41,169 bases of DNA from an uncultured Collinsella sp. (GCA_959599095.1 CAUGGC010000019.1:1-41169); one strand, 5' to 3'. Shown: positions 30,681 through 39,880, counted from the first letter of the stretch. Program-made: numbers and translations. The notes: generated by a model not told the origin, from the sequence alone.

Positions 30681-32129
30681 ATGGCAGAATCTCGTGCGGA
30701 GCGTAAGGCTCGTCGTGCTTTGATCGAGGCGGCTGAGGGGTCAGAGGAGAAAAAATCTTCTAAGAAATCCAAGTCGTCTCAGGACGCGAAGGGTAAGTCG
30801 GCCAAGGGCAAGGCTAAGGCCAAGCGTCCCGGCTCTCGTCGGAACGAGGATAAGGCATCTCAGACTCGCTCCAAGCGCTCGCATAAAGATCGGGTTTCGT
30901 CTGCGCGTAAGGCTGTGGACCCCAAGTCCCCCTGTTCGATCATGAAAGCTTGCGGTGGCTGCGCGGCGCTCAATCGTCCTTATAAAAAGCAGTTGGCAGC
31001 TAAGCAGGCTGCTATGGAGGAGCTTTTTGCTTCGCTTTGTGAGCGTGAGGGCATTGCTGTAGATCCTATTCGTGGCATGGGTGTCACCCTGGGCGACCCG
31101 GGCAAATATCCTGCGCCGCGCGGTTTTCGCCATAAGGCCGCCACTCCCTTTGCTCCCGGTAAGGAGGGCGCTGTCCGTTGCGGTTTCTTTGAGCGCGGCA
31201 CGCACAAGATCGTTGCCGTACCCGAATGCCCCGTCGAGGCACCGGGCGCCCGTCAGATTCTCAACGGCATCGCACGCGAAGCTGAGCGGCTGCATATTCC
31301 CGCCTTTAATGAGGACAAGCATCTTGGTTTGCTTCGCTATGCCGTCGTCCGCTGCGGTTGGCGTACCGACCAGGTCATGGTCACGCTCGTGACCGCTCAG
31401 CGCGACTTGCCGCATGCGCAGGAGTTCTTTGAGGCTGTCGCCGCACTCGATCCGCGCATCGTCACCGTCGCCCAAAACATCAACGGACGCCCCGGCAACG
31501 CCATCCTCGGCGAGGAAACCCGCATCGTGTATGGCGCCGAATGCATGCGCGACCAGCTGCTCGGCTGCGAATTCGACATCTCCCCCACCGCGTTTTATCA
31601 GACCAACCCGCAACAGACCGAGCTGCTCTATCAGCTCGCTATCGACGGCATGGATTTGCACCAGGGCGATGTACTCATGGATGCCTACTGTGGCAGCGGT
31701 ACCATCGGTCTTTGCGCAGCTAAAGATGCCCAGAACAAGGGTATCGGCATTATGCTGCTCGGCGTTGAGCGCAACCCGGCGGGCATTGCCGACGCACGTC
31801 GCAATGCCGAGCTCAACGGCCTCACCCGCAGCGCTTGGTTTATGGCCGACGACGCCACCGACTACATCCTGGATGCCGCCGACAACAACGAACGCGTCGA
31901 CGTTCTTTCCATCGACCCGCCGCGCGCCGGCTCCACGCCCGAGTTCCTCGAAGCTGCCTGCGCACTTAAGCCGCGCCGCATCACCTATATCAGCTGCAAC
32001 CCCGTGACCCAAGAGCGCGACCTGCACCAGCTCCTCGACGGAGGCTATCGCCTGCTCAAGATCACGCCAGTCGACATGTTCCCTCACACCGACCACACCG
32101 AAACCGTAGCGGTCCTCGAACGCCGCTAA
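30681..32129 (+). CDS. 23S rRNA/tRNA uracil-C5 methyltransferase (TrmA/RlmD family)
   Basis: This 482-residue SAM-dependent m5U methyltransferase starts with about 85 residues of very basic sequence (Lys/Arg/Ser-rich), probably an RNA-binding tail replacing the TRAM domain, which I do not see. The iron-sulfur motif is CSIMKACGGC. The SAM region is LMDAYCGSGTIGLCAAK, followed by SIDPPRAGSTPEF. The catalytic cysteine lies in ITYISCNPVTQERDL and the terminal base in HTETVAVLERR. It methylates a uridine in rRNA (RlmD- or RlmCD-like) or in tRNA; the sequence does not settle which. The ATG at 30681 has GGAG 6 nt upstream. Confidence 0.93.
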   Translation: MAESRAERKARRALIEAAEGSEEKKSSKKSKSSQDAKGKSAKGKAKAKRPGSRRNEDKASQTRSKRSHKDRVSSARKAVDPKSPCSIMKACGGCAALNRPYKKQLAAKQAAMEELFASLCEREGIAVDPIRGMGVTLGDPGKYPAPRGFRHKAATPFAPGKEGAVRCGFFERGTHKIVAVPECPVEAPGARQILNGIAREAERLHIPAFNEDKHLGLLRYAVVRCGWRTDQVMVTLVTAQRDLPHAQEFFEAVAALDPRIVTVAQNINGRPGNAILGEETRIVYGAECMRDQLLGCEFDISPTAFYQTNPQQTELLYQLAIDGMDLHQGDVLMDAYCGSGTIGLCAAKDAQNKGIGIMLLGVERNPAGIADARRNAELNGLTRSAWFMADDATDYILDAADNNERVDVLSIDPPRAGSTPEFLEAACALKPRRITYISCNPVTQERDLHQLLDGGYRLLKITPVDMFPHTDHTETVAVLERR

Positions 32130-32156
32130 CCAACCTCAGTAGATTTTTGGGACAAG

Positions 32157-32187
32157 AAAGGGGGCGACCCGCCTGGGCCGCCCCCTT
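32157..32187. terminator. Terminator between the methyltransferase and PHP genes
   Basis: AAGGGGGCGACCC and GGGCCGCCCCCTT pair around a 4-nt loop with one mismatch. It lies 28 nt after the methyltransferase stop and 21 nt after the convergent PHP stop, so it serves both. Confidence 0.75.
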
Positions 32188-32207
32188 CGCTTGGTTTATA
32201 AACTCCG

Positions 32208-33029
32208 CTACATCCCATTGCGCAGATCGCACACGCCGGCTGCCGCCATCTCGCACAGCAGCGTCTCGCGGTCGCGCGTCACAATCAAATCCAGTGGGAA
32301 GTGAATCTCGTCGAGCATCTTGCGCGCGTGATCGAGCTTGCCAATGGCCATGCCAATGTGGGCATCGGTCGACACGCCAATGCCCACGCCCAGCTCGGCG
32401 CAGCGCTCGGCGATCTTGCGGCATACGGCCCAATGCTCAGTGTCGACACCGTGTTCAAGACTATGGTTGTTGATCTCGATAATCTTGTGCTTGGCCTTAG
32501 CTGCCAACAGCACCTCGTCGATATCGAACGGCACGCCCGAACGCCCCGTGTGACCCAGCATGAACACCTTGGGGTGCTCCAGGGCATTGATATACATCTC
32601 GGTCGTCTGGGCCAGCGTCGCGCCCTCAGCAATCTGCGGATTATGCGCGCTCGCAACCAAATAATCCAAATTACGCGTAACCAAATCGAACAGCGAATGC
32701 TGACGGCTGTACGAATCGCCGGCAATATCGAGCGTGACAGGAGTGTCCTCGCCAAACAGGCTTCCGTCCAGCGAAACGATATCGGCCTCGGCACCACGCA
32801 GCACCAGCACGCCGCTCCAAATGCGCGGCCAGATATCCTGGTTGATAAAGAACTGGTAACTGCGCAGGTCATTGGGGCAAGCCGTAACCATAGAGCTCAA
32901 ATGGTCGGCAGATCCGAGCACCTGCAGGCCACGCTCTGCCGCCCAGTACACATTCTCCTCAATGGTCGAATATGCATGCGCAGAGAACATCGTATGGGTA
33001 TGAATGTCACAAGAAAGCAGGTAGGGCAT
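32208..33029 (-). CDS. PHP-domain metal-dependent hydrolase
   Basis: This 273-residue PHP-superfamily protein is of the YcdX/histidinol-phosphatase-like type. Metal-binding residues are visible in CDIHTHTMFS, LGSADHLS, RGAEADIV, VASAHNPQ, MLGHTGR and STDAHIGM, which together give the expected trinuclear site. Such proteins hydrolyse phosphate esters; the substrate is unknown and there are no histidine-biosynthesis neighbours. The ATG at 33029 has AAGGAG 7 nt upstream. It follows the aminotransferase gene on the same strand after a 165-bp gap with a hairpin. Confidence 0.9.
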   Translation of the reverse strand: MPYLLSCDIHTHTMFSAHAYSTIEENVYWAAERGLQVLGSADHLSSMVTACPNDLRSYQFFINQDIWPRIWSGVLVLRGAEADIVSLDGSLFGEDTPVTLDIAGDSYSRQHSLFDLVTRNLDYLVASAHNPQIAEGATLAQTTEMYINALEHPKVFMLGHTGRSGVPFDIDEVLLAAKAKHKIIEINNHSLEHGVDTEHWAVCRKIAERCAELGVGIGVSTDAHIGMAIGKLDHARKMLDEIHFPLDLIVTRDRETLLCEMAAAGVCDLRNGM

Positions 33030-33129
33030 CAGGTCTCCTTATCTGGCACGGCCGTCGCTTATATTCATTGTACGCATAGCCTTCGATAGTCGTAAAACCA
33101 CTCCATCCCAAAGACACAACGCCCATGAC

Positions 33130-33160
33130 AACGGGGTCCGGCTTAACGCCAAACCCCGTT
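33130..33160 (-). terminator. Possible terminator of the aminotransferase gene
   Basis: AACGGGGT (33130-33137) and ACCCCGTT (33153-33160) pair around a 15-nt loop, 35 nt after the aminotransferase stop. No T-run follows on the minus strand, so it may be weak. Confidence 0.45.
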
Positions 33161-33194
33161 TCACGTAAAACATTGTAGGCAGAGCGCTTTACTT

Positions 33195-34379
33195 TTAACG
33201 ATACTCGTCCGCCAACTGTTTCCAAGCGGGTAGCGAATTGACAATCGTTTCGTAGCTCACGCAATAGCCCAGGCGGAACCAACCCGGCATACCAAAGCTG
33301 TCCGAGGGAACCGCAAGCAACTCATACTTCTTTGCGCGCTCGCAAAACGCATTCGCATCGGGCTCCAATGCTTTCACCCATAGGTAGAACGCGCCATCCG
33401 GCTCAACATAGGTGTAGCCATACTCCGCTAGTGCGTCGGTAAGCGCGGTGCGGTTGCGTGCATAGGCCTCAACGTCACTCGGCTCATCGATGCAGTCGAT
33501 AATTACGCGCTGAAAGAGCGCCGGCGCGCACACGAAGCCCAGCGTACGGGCGGCACCGGCAACGGCCGGCATCAGACGGGCAGCCTGCGGATTGGTGTTG
33601 GGAACCAAGATCCACCCCACGCGCTCACCCGGCAGCGACAGCGACTTGGAATACGAGTAGCACACGATGGTGTGCTCGTAGATCGAGGGCACCCAAGGCA
33701 CCTCGGCACCGTACACGATCTCGCGGTACGGCTCATCCGAGATGAGCATAATCGGATTCTCGGGATCGCGCTGAGCGTTGGCCTCGCGCAGAACATTGGC
33801 CAGTCGCGTCAGCGTGTCGCGCGTATATACGGCACCGGTCGGGTTGTTGGGCGAGTCGATAATGACGGCTGCCGTCTTGTCGGTGATCGCCTTGAATACG
33901 TTATCCACGCTCAGCTGGAATGTGTCCTCGTTGGCAAGCGCCTCGACACACGTGCAGCCGGCCTTCTCAATCCAAACGCGATACTCCGGAAAGTACGGGG
34001 CGATAACAATAACCTCGTCGCCCGGATTCGTAACGGCGTTGAGCGCGCAGGTGAGCGAAGCCGCGGCACCCACCGTCATAAAGACGTCTTTGCCCTCATA
34101 GCTCGTGCCAAAGCGGCGGTTGAGCGATTCGGCCACAGCGGCACGACATTGCGGCAGGCCCGGTGCGGGCGTGTAGCCGTGCAGCTGGTCGCTCGGCAGC
34201 TCCAGGGCCTTCTTAATGGACTCCGCCACAGCAGCGAGTGCCGGAACGCTCGGATTGCCCAGCGAAAAATCGAATACGTTTTCCGCACCGATCTGCGCCT
34301 TGCGCTCAAGGCCATAGCTAAAAATCTCACGGATGATGGAGCTTTCCGCACCGCGAGCATACATAGTTTCGTTGATCAT
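33195..34379 (-). CDS. Pyridoxal-phosphate aminotransferase, class I/II
   Basis: This 394-residue fold-type I aminotransferase is related to aspartate/aromatic transaminases. Visible features are FDFSLGNPSVPA near the start, MTVGAAASLTCALNAV, the substrate/cofactor segment IIDSPNNPTGAVY, ISDEPYREIVY with the PLP-ring Asp, and the Schiff-base lysine in CYSYSKSLSLPGERVGW. The conserved arginine is in WFRLGYCVSYE. The amino acid specificity is unclear. The ATG at 34379 has AAAGGGG upstream; a longer frame lacks a ribosome site. A TACAAT -10 lies at 34404-34409 on the minus strand. An inverted repeat lies 60 bp upstream. Confidence 0.93.
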   Translation of the reverse strand: MINETMYARGAESSIIREIFSYGLERKAQIGAENVFDFSLGNPSVPALAAVAESIKKALELPSDQLHGYTPAPGLPQCRAAVAESLNRRFGTSYEGKDVFMTVGAAASLTCALNAVTNPGDEVIVIAPYFPEYRVWIEKAGCTCVEALANEDTFQLSVDNVFKAITDKTAAVIIDSPNNPTGAVYTRDTLTRLANVLREANAQRDPENPIMLISDEPYREIVYGAEVPWVPSIYEHTIVCYSYSKSLSLPGERVGWILVPNTNPQAARLMPAVAGAARTLGFVCAPALFQRVIIDCIDEPSDVEAYARNRTALTDALAEYGYTYVEPDGAFYLWVKALEPDANAFCERAKKYELLAVPSDSFGMPGWFRLGYCVSYETIVNSLPAWKQLADEYR

Positions 34380-34440
34380 CTGTTCCCCTTTCGCATAGGC
34401 GCTATTGTACGCTTTAGCCGAGCAAAGTGCCGCAGCAATG

Positions 34441-34498
34441 TTGATTGGGGACAGACTTAAATGCGTGAAAACGCTCATTTAAGTCTGTCCCCAATCAA
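34441..34498. repeat. 58-bp perfect inverted repeat (GGGGACAGACTT type)
   Basis: Arms 34441-34463 and 34476-34498 are perfect over 23 bp (beginning TTGATTGGGGACAGACTT) and close on a GAAA-type loop (CGTGAAAACG). It lies between the aminotransferase start and the ftsH terminator. The GGGGACAG core relates it to the other GGGACAG repeats in the window. Confidence 0.9.
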
Positions 34499-34519
34499 CA
34501 GACGGCCCCATATCGCTCA

Positions 34520-34557
34520 AAAGAAAAAGCCTCCGCAGGTTTCCCCGCGGAGGCTTT
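34520..34557 (-). terminator. Intrinsic terminator of ftsH
   Basis: AAAGCCTCCGC (34526-34536) and GCGGAGGCTTT (34547-34557) pair perfectly; on the minus strand TTTTTCTTTT follows, 12 nt after the ftsH stop. Confidence 0.92.
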
Positions 34558-34568
34558 CGCCACAAAGA

Positions 34569-36704
34569 CTATTTGTCGGCGTCGGTGTCGGCATCGACGA
34601 CGGCATGGTCATCGTCAGCATCATCGGATGCGGCTTCGGCATCCTCCTGCATGGCCGCCTGCGCAAAGGCCGCGGCATCAGCCGCCAGCTCCTCCTCGCT
34701 CATTCGAGGCACGCGCTTCTTGGTCGGCATGCCGGCCGCCTTGGCATTGCGCTCCTCCTTGGCCGCCAGGATATCGCCCTCGCGCTCAAGGTAGGCATCC
34801 CACTCGTTGTCGAGCAGGGCGTTCACGGCGTCGCCTTCGACGGTCTCGCGCTCAAGCAGCACCTTCGCCATCAGATCGAGCTGATCGCGACGGGCGTCCA
34901 GGATCTCGACCGCACGACGATGGGCCTCACGCATAATGCGCTGAACCTCGATATCGATACGGCGCGCCGTCTCCTCGGAGTAATCCTGGTGATCGGCGTA
35001 ATCGCGACCGAGGAACACCTGATGTTGCGCCTCGCCAAACACTTGCGTGCCCAGCTCCTCGCTCATGCCCAGGCGCGTGACCATCTCGCGCGCCATCTTG
35101 GTTGCGCGCTCCAGATCGTTGCTCGCGCCCGACGTAATGTCATCGCACATGAGCTCCTCGGCAACGCGACCGCCCAAGAACACGGCGAGCTCGTCGAGCA
35201 TCTCGTTCTTGGTCTTGAGGAAGTGGTCCTCCTGCGGAAGCTGCAGCGTGTAGCCCAGAGCCTGACCGCGGCTGACGATCGAGATCTTGTGGACCGGATC
35301 GGAGTGCTCCAGGATGTGGCCCACCAGGGCGTGACCGCTCTCGTGGTAGGCAATCGTGGTGCGCTCGGCCTCGGTCATCACGCGACCCTTGCGCTGCGGT
35401 CCGGCAATCACGCGCTCCATCGATTCCTCGACCTCGTCCATCGAGATCACGGAACGATGACGGCGAGCGGCCAGCAACGCAGACTCGTTGAGCAGGTTCG
35501 CCAAATCGGCACCAGTAAAGCCAACGGTCATCTGGGCGAGCTTCTCAAACTTAACGTCCTCGTCCATCGGCTTGTTCTCGGCATGCACGCGCAAGATCTG
35601 CTCGCGGCCCTTCACATCCGGACGGTCGACCGTAACCTGACGGTCAAAACGGCCGGGACGCAGCAATGCCGGATCCAGGATGTCAGGACGGTTGGTCGCA
35701 GCGATCAGGATGACCGACTCGCTTTCCTCAAAGCCGTCCATCTCGACCAGCAGCTGGTTGAGCGTCTGCTCGCGCTCGTCGTGACCGCCGCCCAAGCCAG
35801 CTCCGCGCTGACGTCCCACGGCATCGATCTCATCGATGAAGATGATCGACGGGGCCTGGGACTTGGCCTCCTTAAAGAGGTCACGCACACGGCTGGCGCC
35901 GACACCTACGAACATCTCGACAAAGTCGGAACCCGAGATGCTAAAGAACGGCACGCCCGCCTCGCCGGCAACAGCCTTGGCCAGCAGCGTTTTACCGGTG
36001 CCCGGAGGGCCAACCAGCAACACGCCACGCGGGATCTTGGCGCCCAGCTTGCGATAGCGATCCGGATCGCTCAAAAAGTCACGGATCTCCTCGAGCTCCT
36101 CGACTGCCTCGTCCACGCCGGCAACGTCTTCAAACTTGACCTTGGGGCGTGTGGCCTCGTTGGTCTTGGCGTTGGTCTTGCCAAACTGCATGTTCCTGTT
36201 GTTGGCGCCCATCATCTGGCGCATAAAGTAGAACATGATGGCGATAAGGGCGATCGTCGGAAGCACACTCATCGCCAAGTCGCCCCAAAAATCGGGATCG
36301 TTGGTGTTGACGATGTATTTGGTATCGGGGTGCTCCGCCATGAGCTCGGCAAGCGAATCGGAGCCGACATAGGTCGAAGAGAAGCTCTTGAGCTCGCTCG
36401 TATCGCCCTTGTCCTTCTTCGTCTTCCAGTAATGACCCGTCACGCTTCCGTCTTGAACCGTATAGGTCAGATCTTCGACGCGATCCTGCTTGATGGCGCT
36501 CACCATCTCGCTCGTCGCGAGCTTAACGGTATTGCTGGAATTGGCAAAGCCGGAGCCCATGTTAAAGAAGGCGTAGCCCAGAAGCGCGCAAGCCAAAATA
36601 AAATACAGCCAGCCCGTACGCGTGGGCTTCTTGCCTCCGGGCATCCCCGGGATCTTTGGGTCCCGGGGAGTCTGGGAATTGTTATCGTTACGGTCGTCGG
36701 GCAT
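34569..36704 (-). CDS. ftsH: ATP-dependent zinc metalloprotease FtsH
   Basis: This 711-residue membrane-bound AAA+ protease removes misfolded membrane and regulatory proteins. Two transmembrane helices (about 32-50 and 147-163) flank an extracytoplasmic domain. The AAA module shows Walker A GPPGTGKT, Walker B IIFIDEIDAVG, SRH ATNRPDILDPALLRPGRFDR, and the FVG pore loop in DFVEMFVGVGAS. The zinc site is HESGH. The acidic C-terminal tail is long and rich in Asp/Ala. The gene starts 1 nt after the hpt stop, with GGAGG further upstream than usual (12 nt). tilS-hpt-ftsH is a widely conserved order. Confidence 0.97.
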   Translation of the reverse strand: MPDDRNDNNSQTPRDPKIPGMPGGKKPTRTGWLYFILACALLGYAFFNMGSGFANSSNTVKLATSEMVSAIKQDRVEDLTYTVQDGSVTGHYWKTKKDKGDTSELKSFSSTYVGSDSLAELMAEHPDTKYIVNTNDPDFWGDLAMSVLPTIALIAIMFYFMRQMMGANNRNMQFGKTNAKTNEATRPKVKFEDVAGVDEAVEELEEIRDFLSDPDRYRKLGAKIPRGVLLVGPPGTGKTLLAKAVAGEAGVPFFSISGSDFVEMFVGVGASRVRDLFKEAKSQAPSIIFIDEIDAVGRQRGAGLGGGHDEREQTLNQLLVEMDGFEESESVILIAATNRPDILDPALLRPGRFDRQVTVDRPDVKGREQILRVHAENKPMDEDVKFEKLAQMTVGFTGADLANLLNESALLAARRHRSVISMDEVEESMERVIAGPQRKGRVMTEAERTTIAYHESGHALVGHILEHSDPVHKISIVSRGQALGYTLQLPQEDHFLKTKNEMLDELAVFLGGRVAEELMCDDITSGASNDLERATKMAREMVTRLGMSEELGTQVFGEAQHQVFLGRDYADHQDYSEETARRIDIEVQRIMREAHRRAVEILDARRDQLDLMAKVLLERETVEGDAVNALLDNEWDAYLEREGDILAAKEERNAKAAGMPTKKRVPRMSEEELAADAAAFAQAAMQEDAEAASDDADDDHAVVDADTDADK

Positions 36705-36705
36705 C

Positions 36706-37254
36706 TTACGAATAAACCTCCGGTTTCAAAATGCCCAGATACGGAAGGTTACGATAGCGCTCGGCATAGTCGAGGCCGTAGCCCACCACAAAGGCATCGG
36801 GGCAATGGGTTCCAACATACTTGGGCGTGATGGCCGAGACGCGGTCCTCAACGTCCTTCCACAGGAAGGCGGCGACCTCCAGAGAAGCGGGCTTGCGGCT
36901 CTCGAGGTTCTTCATCAGATACTTGAGCGTCAGGCCCGAGTCCAGAATGTCCTCGACGATCAGCACGTCGCGACCGCGGATGTCGATATCCAGGTCCTTA
37001 ATGATACGCACGATACCCGAGGACTTCACACCGTCGCCATAGCTCGAAACAGCCATGAAATCGATGTTGGTCGGCAGCTCGATCTTACGCATCAGGTCGC
37101 CCATAAAGACCACGGCGCCGCGCAGGACCGCAATCAGCACCAGATCCTTACCCGCGTAATCGCGCGTAATCTCCTCGCCCAGGCGAGAGACGATACCGTC
37201 GATATCCTCCTGCGTGAACAGAACCTTCTCGATATCCGGATGTTGAGAAGCCAT
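36706..37254 (-). CDS. hpt: Hypoxanthine phosphoribosyltransferase
   Basis: This 182-residue purine salvage enzyme forms IMP (and GMP) from hypoxanthine (or guanine) and PRPP. The PRPP-binding motif is VLIVEDILDSGLTLKYL. The N-terminal LVLIAVLRGAVVFMGDLMRK and the terminal FVVGYGLDYAERYRNLPYLG match the family. The ATG at 37254 has AAAGGG upstream. It lies between tilS and ftsH. A TGC-TAAAAT extended -10 at 37311-37319 (minus) suggests its own promoter in the 147-bp gap after tilS. Confidence 0.96.
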   Translation of the reverse strand: MASQHPDIEKVLFTQEDIDGIVSRLGEEITRDYAGKDLVLIAVLRGAVVFMGDLMRKIELPTNIDFMAVSSYGDGVKSSGIVRIIKDLDIDIRGRDVLIVEDILDSGLTLKYLMKNLESRKPASLEVAAFLWKDVEDRVSAITPKYVGTHCPDAFVVGYGLDYAERYRNLPYLGILKPEVYS

Positions 37255-37401
37255 GACAACCCTTTCTTGTGCTTATCGCCCACACACCGCCGTATGGACG
37301 CGAACTTCACATTTTAGCAGCGCACGGGGTATATTTTCCAGCCCGTACGCCATCAGCGCGGGAATACCGTCAACGTCGCACAGAATAGCTGGCGTGGGAC
37401 G

Positions 37402-38940
37402 CTATTCCGCATCGACCACGCGGAGCAGATATGCCACGCGCGTTGCGGCCGTGCACTTAAAACGCTCGTCCGCGCGAACTCCGGCGACCCACACCACGGC
37501 GCCCCCCGGCGCCGTCCTCACCATGGGCACGCCGGCGCGCTCGGAAACGGGAATGCGAGCCTCACCTAGCAAGTCGGATACTTTCTTGCTTCGACCACTC
37601 ATCCCTAACGGGCACATCACGTCTCCCGGTACAGGACCGTCCACCCACAGGCGCGCCAATCGCGCCTCGGCAGGGATCTCGCCACGCGAGCCCGCCAGGA
37701 TCCGCTCACTATCGCTGTCGGCAAAACCCAGGGCAGCCGCGTCTACCAAAGCTGTCACTTCCCCGGCAGCTGCAAGCTCACGGGCGCGGCGCACGATATC
37801 GCATCCCGGCTCAACGGCCATCGGTTCTGTGACCAGCATACGTCCCCCGCCCAACGGCAAACGACCGGGTACGGTAACCCAGTCCGCGACCAGGCCCTCG
37901 CGAGCCGCCGGCGCCTTGAACGCCAGCATGCCAAACTCAATGCGTGCGTCAATCCCCGCCGGAAGCGTGACCGAGCCGGCGCCCTCGGCAACGCAGGAAA
38001 GGACTCGCTCCACATGTCGCATCTCTGGACGAGCGTCCGGATCGATGCGCTTAATCGCCAGTCGCACGATGCGCCGCGCGATTACCACCTCGGCCGCAGC
38101 AAGGCGCCTGGCATCGAGCACCAGCGCGCCCGCCGCCTCCTTACGCAGGCAGCTTCGAAACGCCTGTGCCGAAAGCTGAGACAAAAACGCGTCCTCATCG
38201 CCTAAGATCTCGCAGGCGGCGCCAATCGTCTTGCAGACGCTCGCGTTGCGCTGCGCCACCACCGGCATCACTCGATGGCGCACGTAGTTTCGCAGATACG
38301 AGATATCCTCATTGCTCTCGTCTTCACGCCACGGCTGACCATGTACCTGTAGATAGCCCACGAGCTCGCCATGAGTTAGGTCGAGCAAGGGACGCACCAC
38401 GATATTCCTCCGGCGAGGAATGCTCGATAGGCCAGCGGGCCCCGAACCCTTAATCGCGTTCATCAAAAACGTTTCCGCGCGATCCGAAGACGTGTGCGCG
38501 GTGCAGATACGAGCCGCCGTTCGCGGTGCCCCCGTCTGGGCGCAGAGCTCGCGAACATACCTCCGCGCCGCGGCATAGCGCACCTCGCGGGCCGCGGCCT
38601 CAATATTGCCCGACTCCCCATCAAAATAAGCGTGCTCCACACACAGCGGTAAACCATATTGCGCGCAGAGCTCACGCACAAAGGCCTCGTCGCCATCGGA
38701 CGCCTTGCCGCGCAGATGATGGTTTACATGCAGCACATGCAGGCGCTCGCGAGCAATGGGGGCGACACCGCGTCCGTCTTGGATATCCAGCTTTGATGTG
38801 CACGCCATAAGAAGCAGTGCCGTCGAGTCCGCGCCGCCTGATACCATGAGCACGACAGGAGCAGCCTGCTGCCTCGTCCGGGTCTCATCGACTGCCCCAG
38901 GCACGACATGGTGTCCATAATGCTGAGATACCGTAGGCAT
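37402..38940 (-). CDS. tilS: tRNA(Ile)-lysidine synthase
   Basis: This 512-residue enzyme modifies C34 of the tRNA(Ile) CAU anticodon to lysidine, using ATP and lysine. The PP-loop is MVSGGADST (about 32-40). Further family segments are LHVNHHLRGKASDGDEAFVR, AHTSSDRAETFLMNAIKGSG, RPLLDLTHGELVGYL and EDESNEDISYLRNYVRH. The C-terminal part has the TilS substrate-binding region GMSGRSKKVSDLLGEARIPV. The ATG at 38940 has GAGGAAG upstream. It is divergent from the metallo-beta-lactamase-fold gene with a 48-bp gap and leads the tilS-hpt-ftsH cluster. Confidence 0.96.
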   Translation of the reverse strand: MPTVSQHYGHHVVPGAVDETRTRQQAAPVVLMVSGGADSTALLLMACTSKLDIQDGRGVAPIARERLHVLHVNHHLRGKASDGDEAFVRELCAQYGLPLCVEHAYFDGESGNIEAAAREVRYAAARRYVRELCAQTGAPRTAARICTAHTSSDRAETFLMNAIKGSGPAGLSSIPRRRNIVVRPLLDLTHGELVGYLQVHGQPWREDESNEDISYLRNYVRHRVMPVVAQRNASVCKTIGAACEILGDEDAFLSQLSAQAFRSCLRKEAAGALVLDARRLAAAEVVIARRIVRLAIKRIDPDARPEMRHVERVLSCVAEGAGSVTLPAGIDARIEFGMLAFKAPAAREGLVADWVTVPGRLPLGGGRMLVTEPMAVEPGCDIVRRARELAAAGEVTALVDAAALGFADSDSERILAGSRGEIPAEARLARLWVDGPVPGDVMCPLGMSGRSKKVSDLLGEARIPVSERAGVPMVRTAPGGAVVWVAGVRADERFKCTAATRVAYLLRVVDAE

Positions 38941-38988
38941 TTGCTTCCTCCTCTATTCGTCCGCACCCATTGTATCCTTTGGAATCTT

Positions 38989-39798
38989 ATGTCTCGTCTG
39001 CACCTTCATATCCTCGGCAGTGGCTCTAAAGGCAACTGCGCACTCATCGAGGGCCCGCAGGGGCTCATTATGGTCGATGACGGACTGTCTCGCCGCGAGA
39101 CATTAAAGCGCATGGCAGAACTGAGGCTCTCGGCAGACAACGTCTCGGCTCTTCTCATTACTCATGAGCATAGCGATCACATCAAGGGCCTCGATGTCTG
39201 GTGCAAGCACTGGCACGGCCCCCTCTTTGCCAGCAGGGGCACTCTTTCGAGCAAAGAAAATCTTTCGCATCTGCCTGTCGAGGAATTCGATCCCGGTGAC
39301 ACCCTATCCATTGCCGGCATCCACGTGCAAACCTACTCAACGTCACACGATGTCATCAATCCAGTCGGCTATCGATTCGACACCCTCGATGATTCCATCG
39401 GCTTTGCCACCGACACCGGAGAGCTATCGAGCCAAGCCATGAACACCCTCAAAGATTGTCGAGTCCTCGCGCTCGAAAGCAACCACGATGTGACCATGCT
39501 GCGCGAGGGAGAATATCCCCGCTTTCTTCAGGAGCGCATCCTGTCTGCAAGGGGACACCTCTCCAATGGCCAAGCCGCCGAAGCCGCGCGCGAACTTGTT
39601 ACCGATCGCACCGAACAGCTCATTGCCATGCATATCAGCCAAGATAACAATCGTCCGAGCCTTACCGTCAAAAGCTATGCCAAAGCTCTGGCCGCAACCC
39701 TGGATGACGAGCTCGGCAGCTCCGCCACCCTTCTCCAAGGATCGCGAAAACTCTCGATACGCCCCGCAAGCCAGTATCGGCCAGCAACCATTCAATAG
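38989..39798 (+). CDS. Metallo-beta-lactamase-fold hydrolase (YycJ-like)
   Basis: This 269-residue protein begins LHILGSGSKGNCALIEGPQG and has the metal motif THEHSDH, TSHD, FATDTG and the terminal histidine in HISQDN. This set is typical of the YycJ/WalJ branch, which is linked to cell-wall control and possibly nuclease activity. The protein is cytoplasmic. The ATG at 38989 has only GGA upstream, a weak ribosome site, but the conserved part begins there; upstream in-frame codons run into the tilS start region. No walRK two-component genes are adjacent. Confidence 0.9.
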   Translation: MSRLHLHILGSGSKGNCALIEGPQGLIMVDDGLSRRETLKRMAELRLSADNVSALLITHEHSDHIKGLDVWCKHWHGPLFASRGTLSSKENLSHLPVEEFDPGDTLSIAGIHVQTYSTSHDVINPVGYRFDTLDDSIGFATDTGELSSQAMNTLKDCRVLALESNHDVTMLREGEYPRFLQERILSARGHLSNGQAAEAARELVTDRTEQLIAMHISQDNNRPSLTVKSYAKALAATLDDELGSSATLLQGSRKLSIRPASQYRPATIQ

Positions 39799-39808
39799 AC
39801 TGTCCTAA

Positions 39809-39857
39809 ACAGCAAAAGGGGCCGGGAATCGCTTCCCAGCCCCTTTTGTTGTCTTTT
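39809..39857. terminator. Bidirectional terminator between the YycJ-like and hsp20 genes
   Basis: CAAAAGGGGC-CGGGAA and TTCCCA-GCCCCTTTTG pair with a GC-rich core; plus-strand TTTTGTTGTCTTTT follows. The A-run on the other side gives the minus strand a T-run, fitting convergent genes. Confidence 0.88.
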
Positions 39858-39880
39858 AATAGCGAAGAACACCAACGAAG

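Noticed and set aside
33007..33282. 91-codon frame between the PHP and aminotransferase genes
   Set aside because: It overlaps the end of the aminotransferase gene in another frame and contains a hairpin; no ribosome site.
34461..36830. 789-codon open frame opposite ftsH
   Set aside because: Antisense shadow of ftsH without motifs; it also runs through the ftsH terminator and an inverted repeat.
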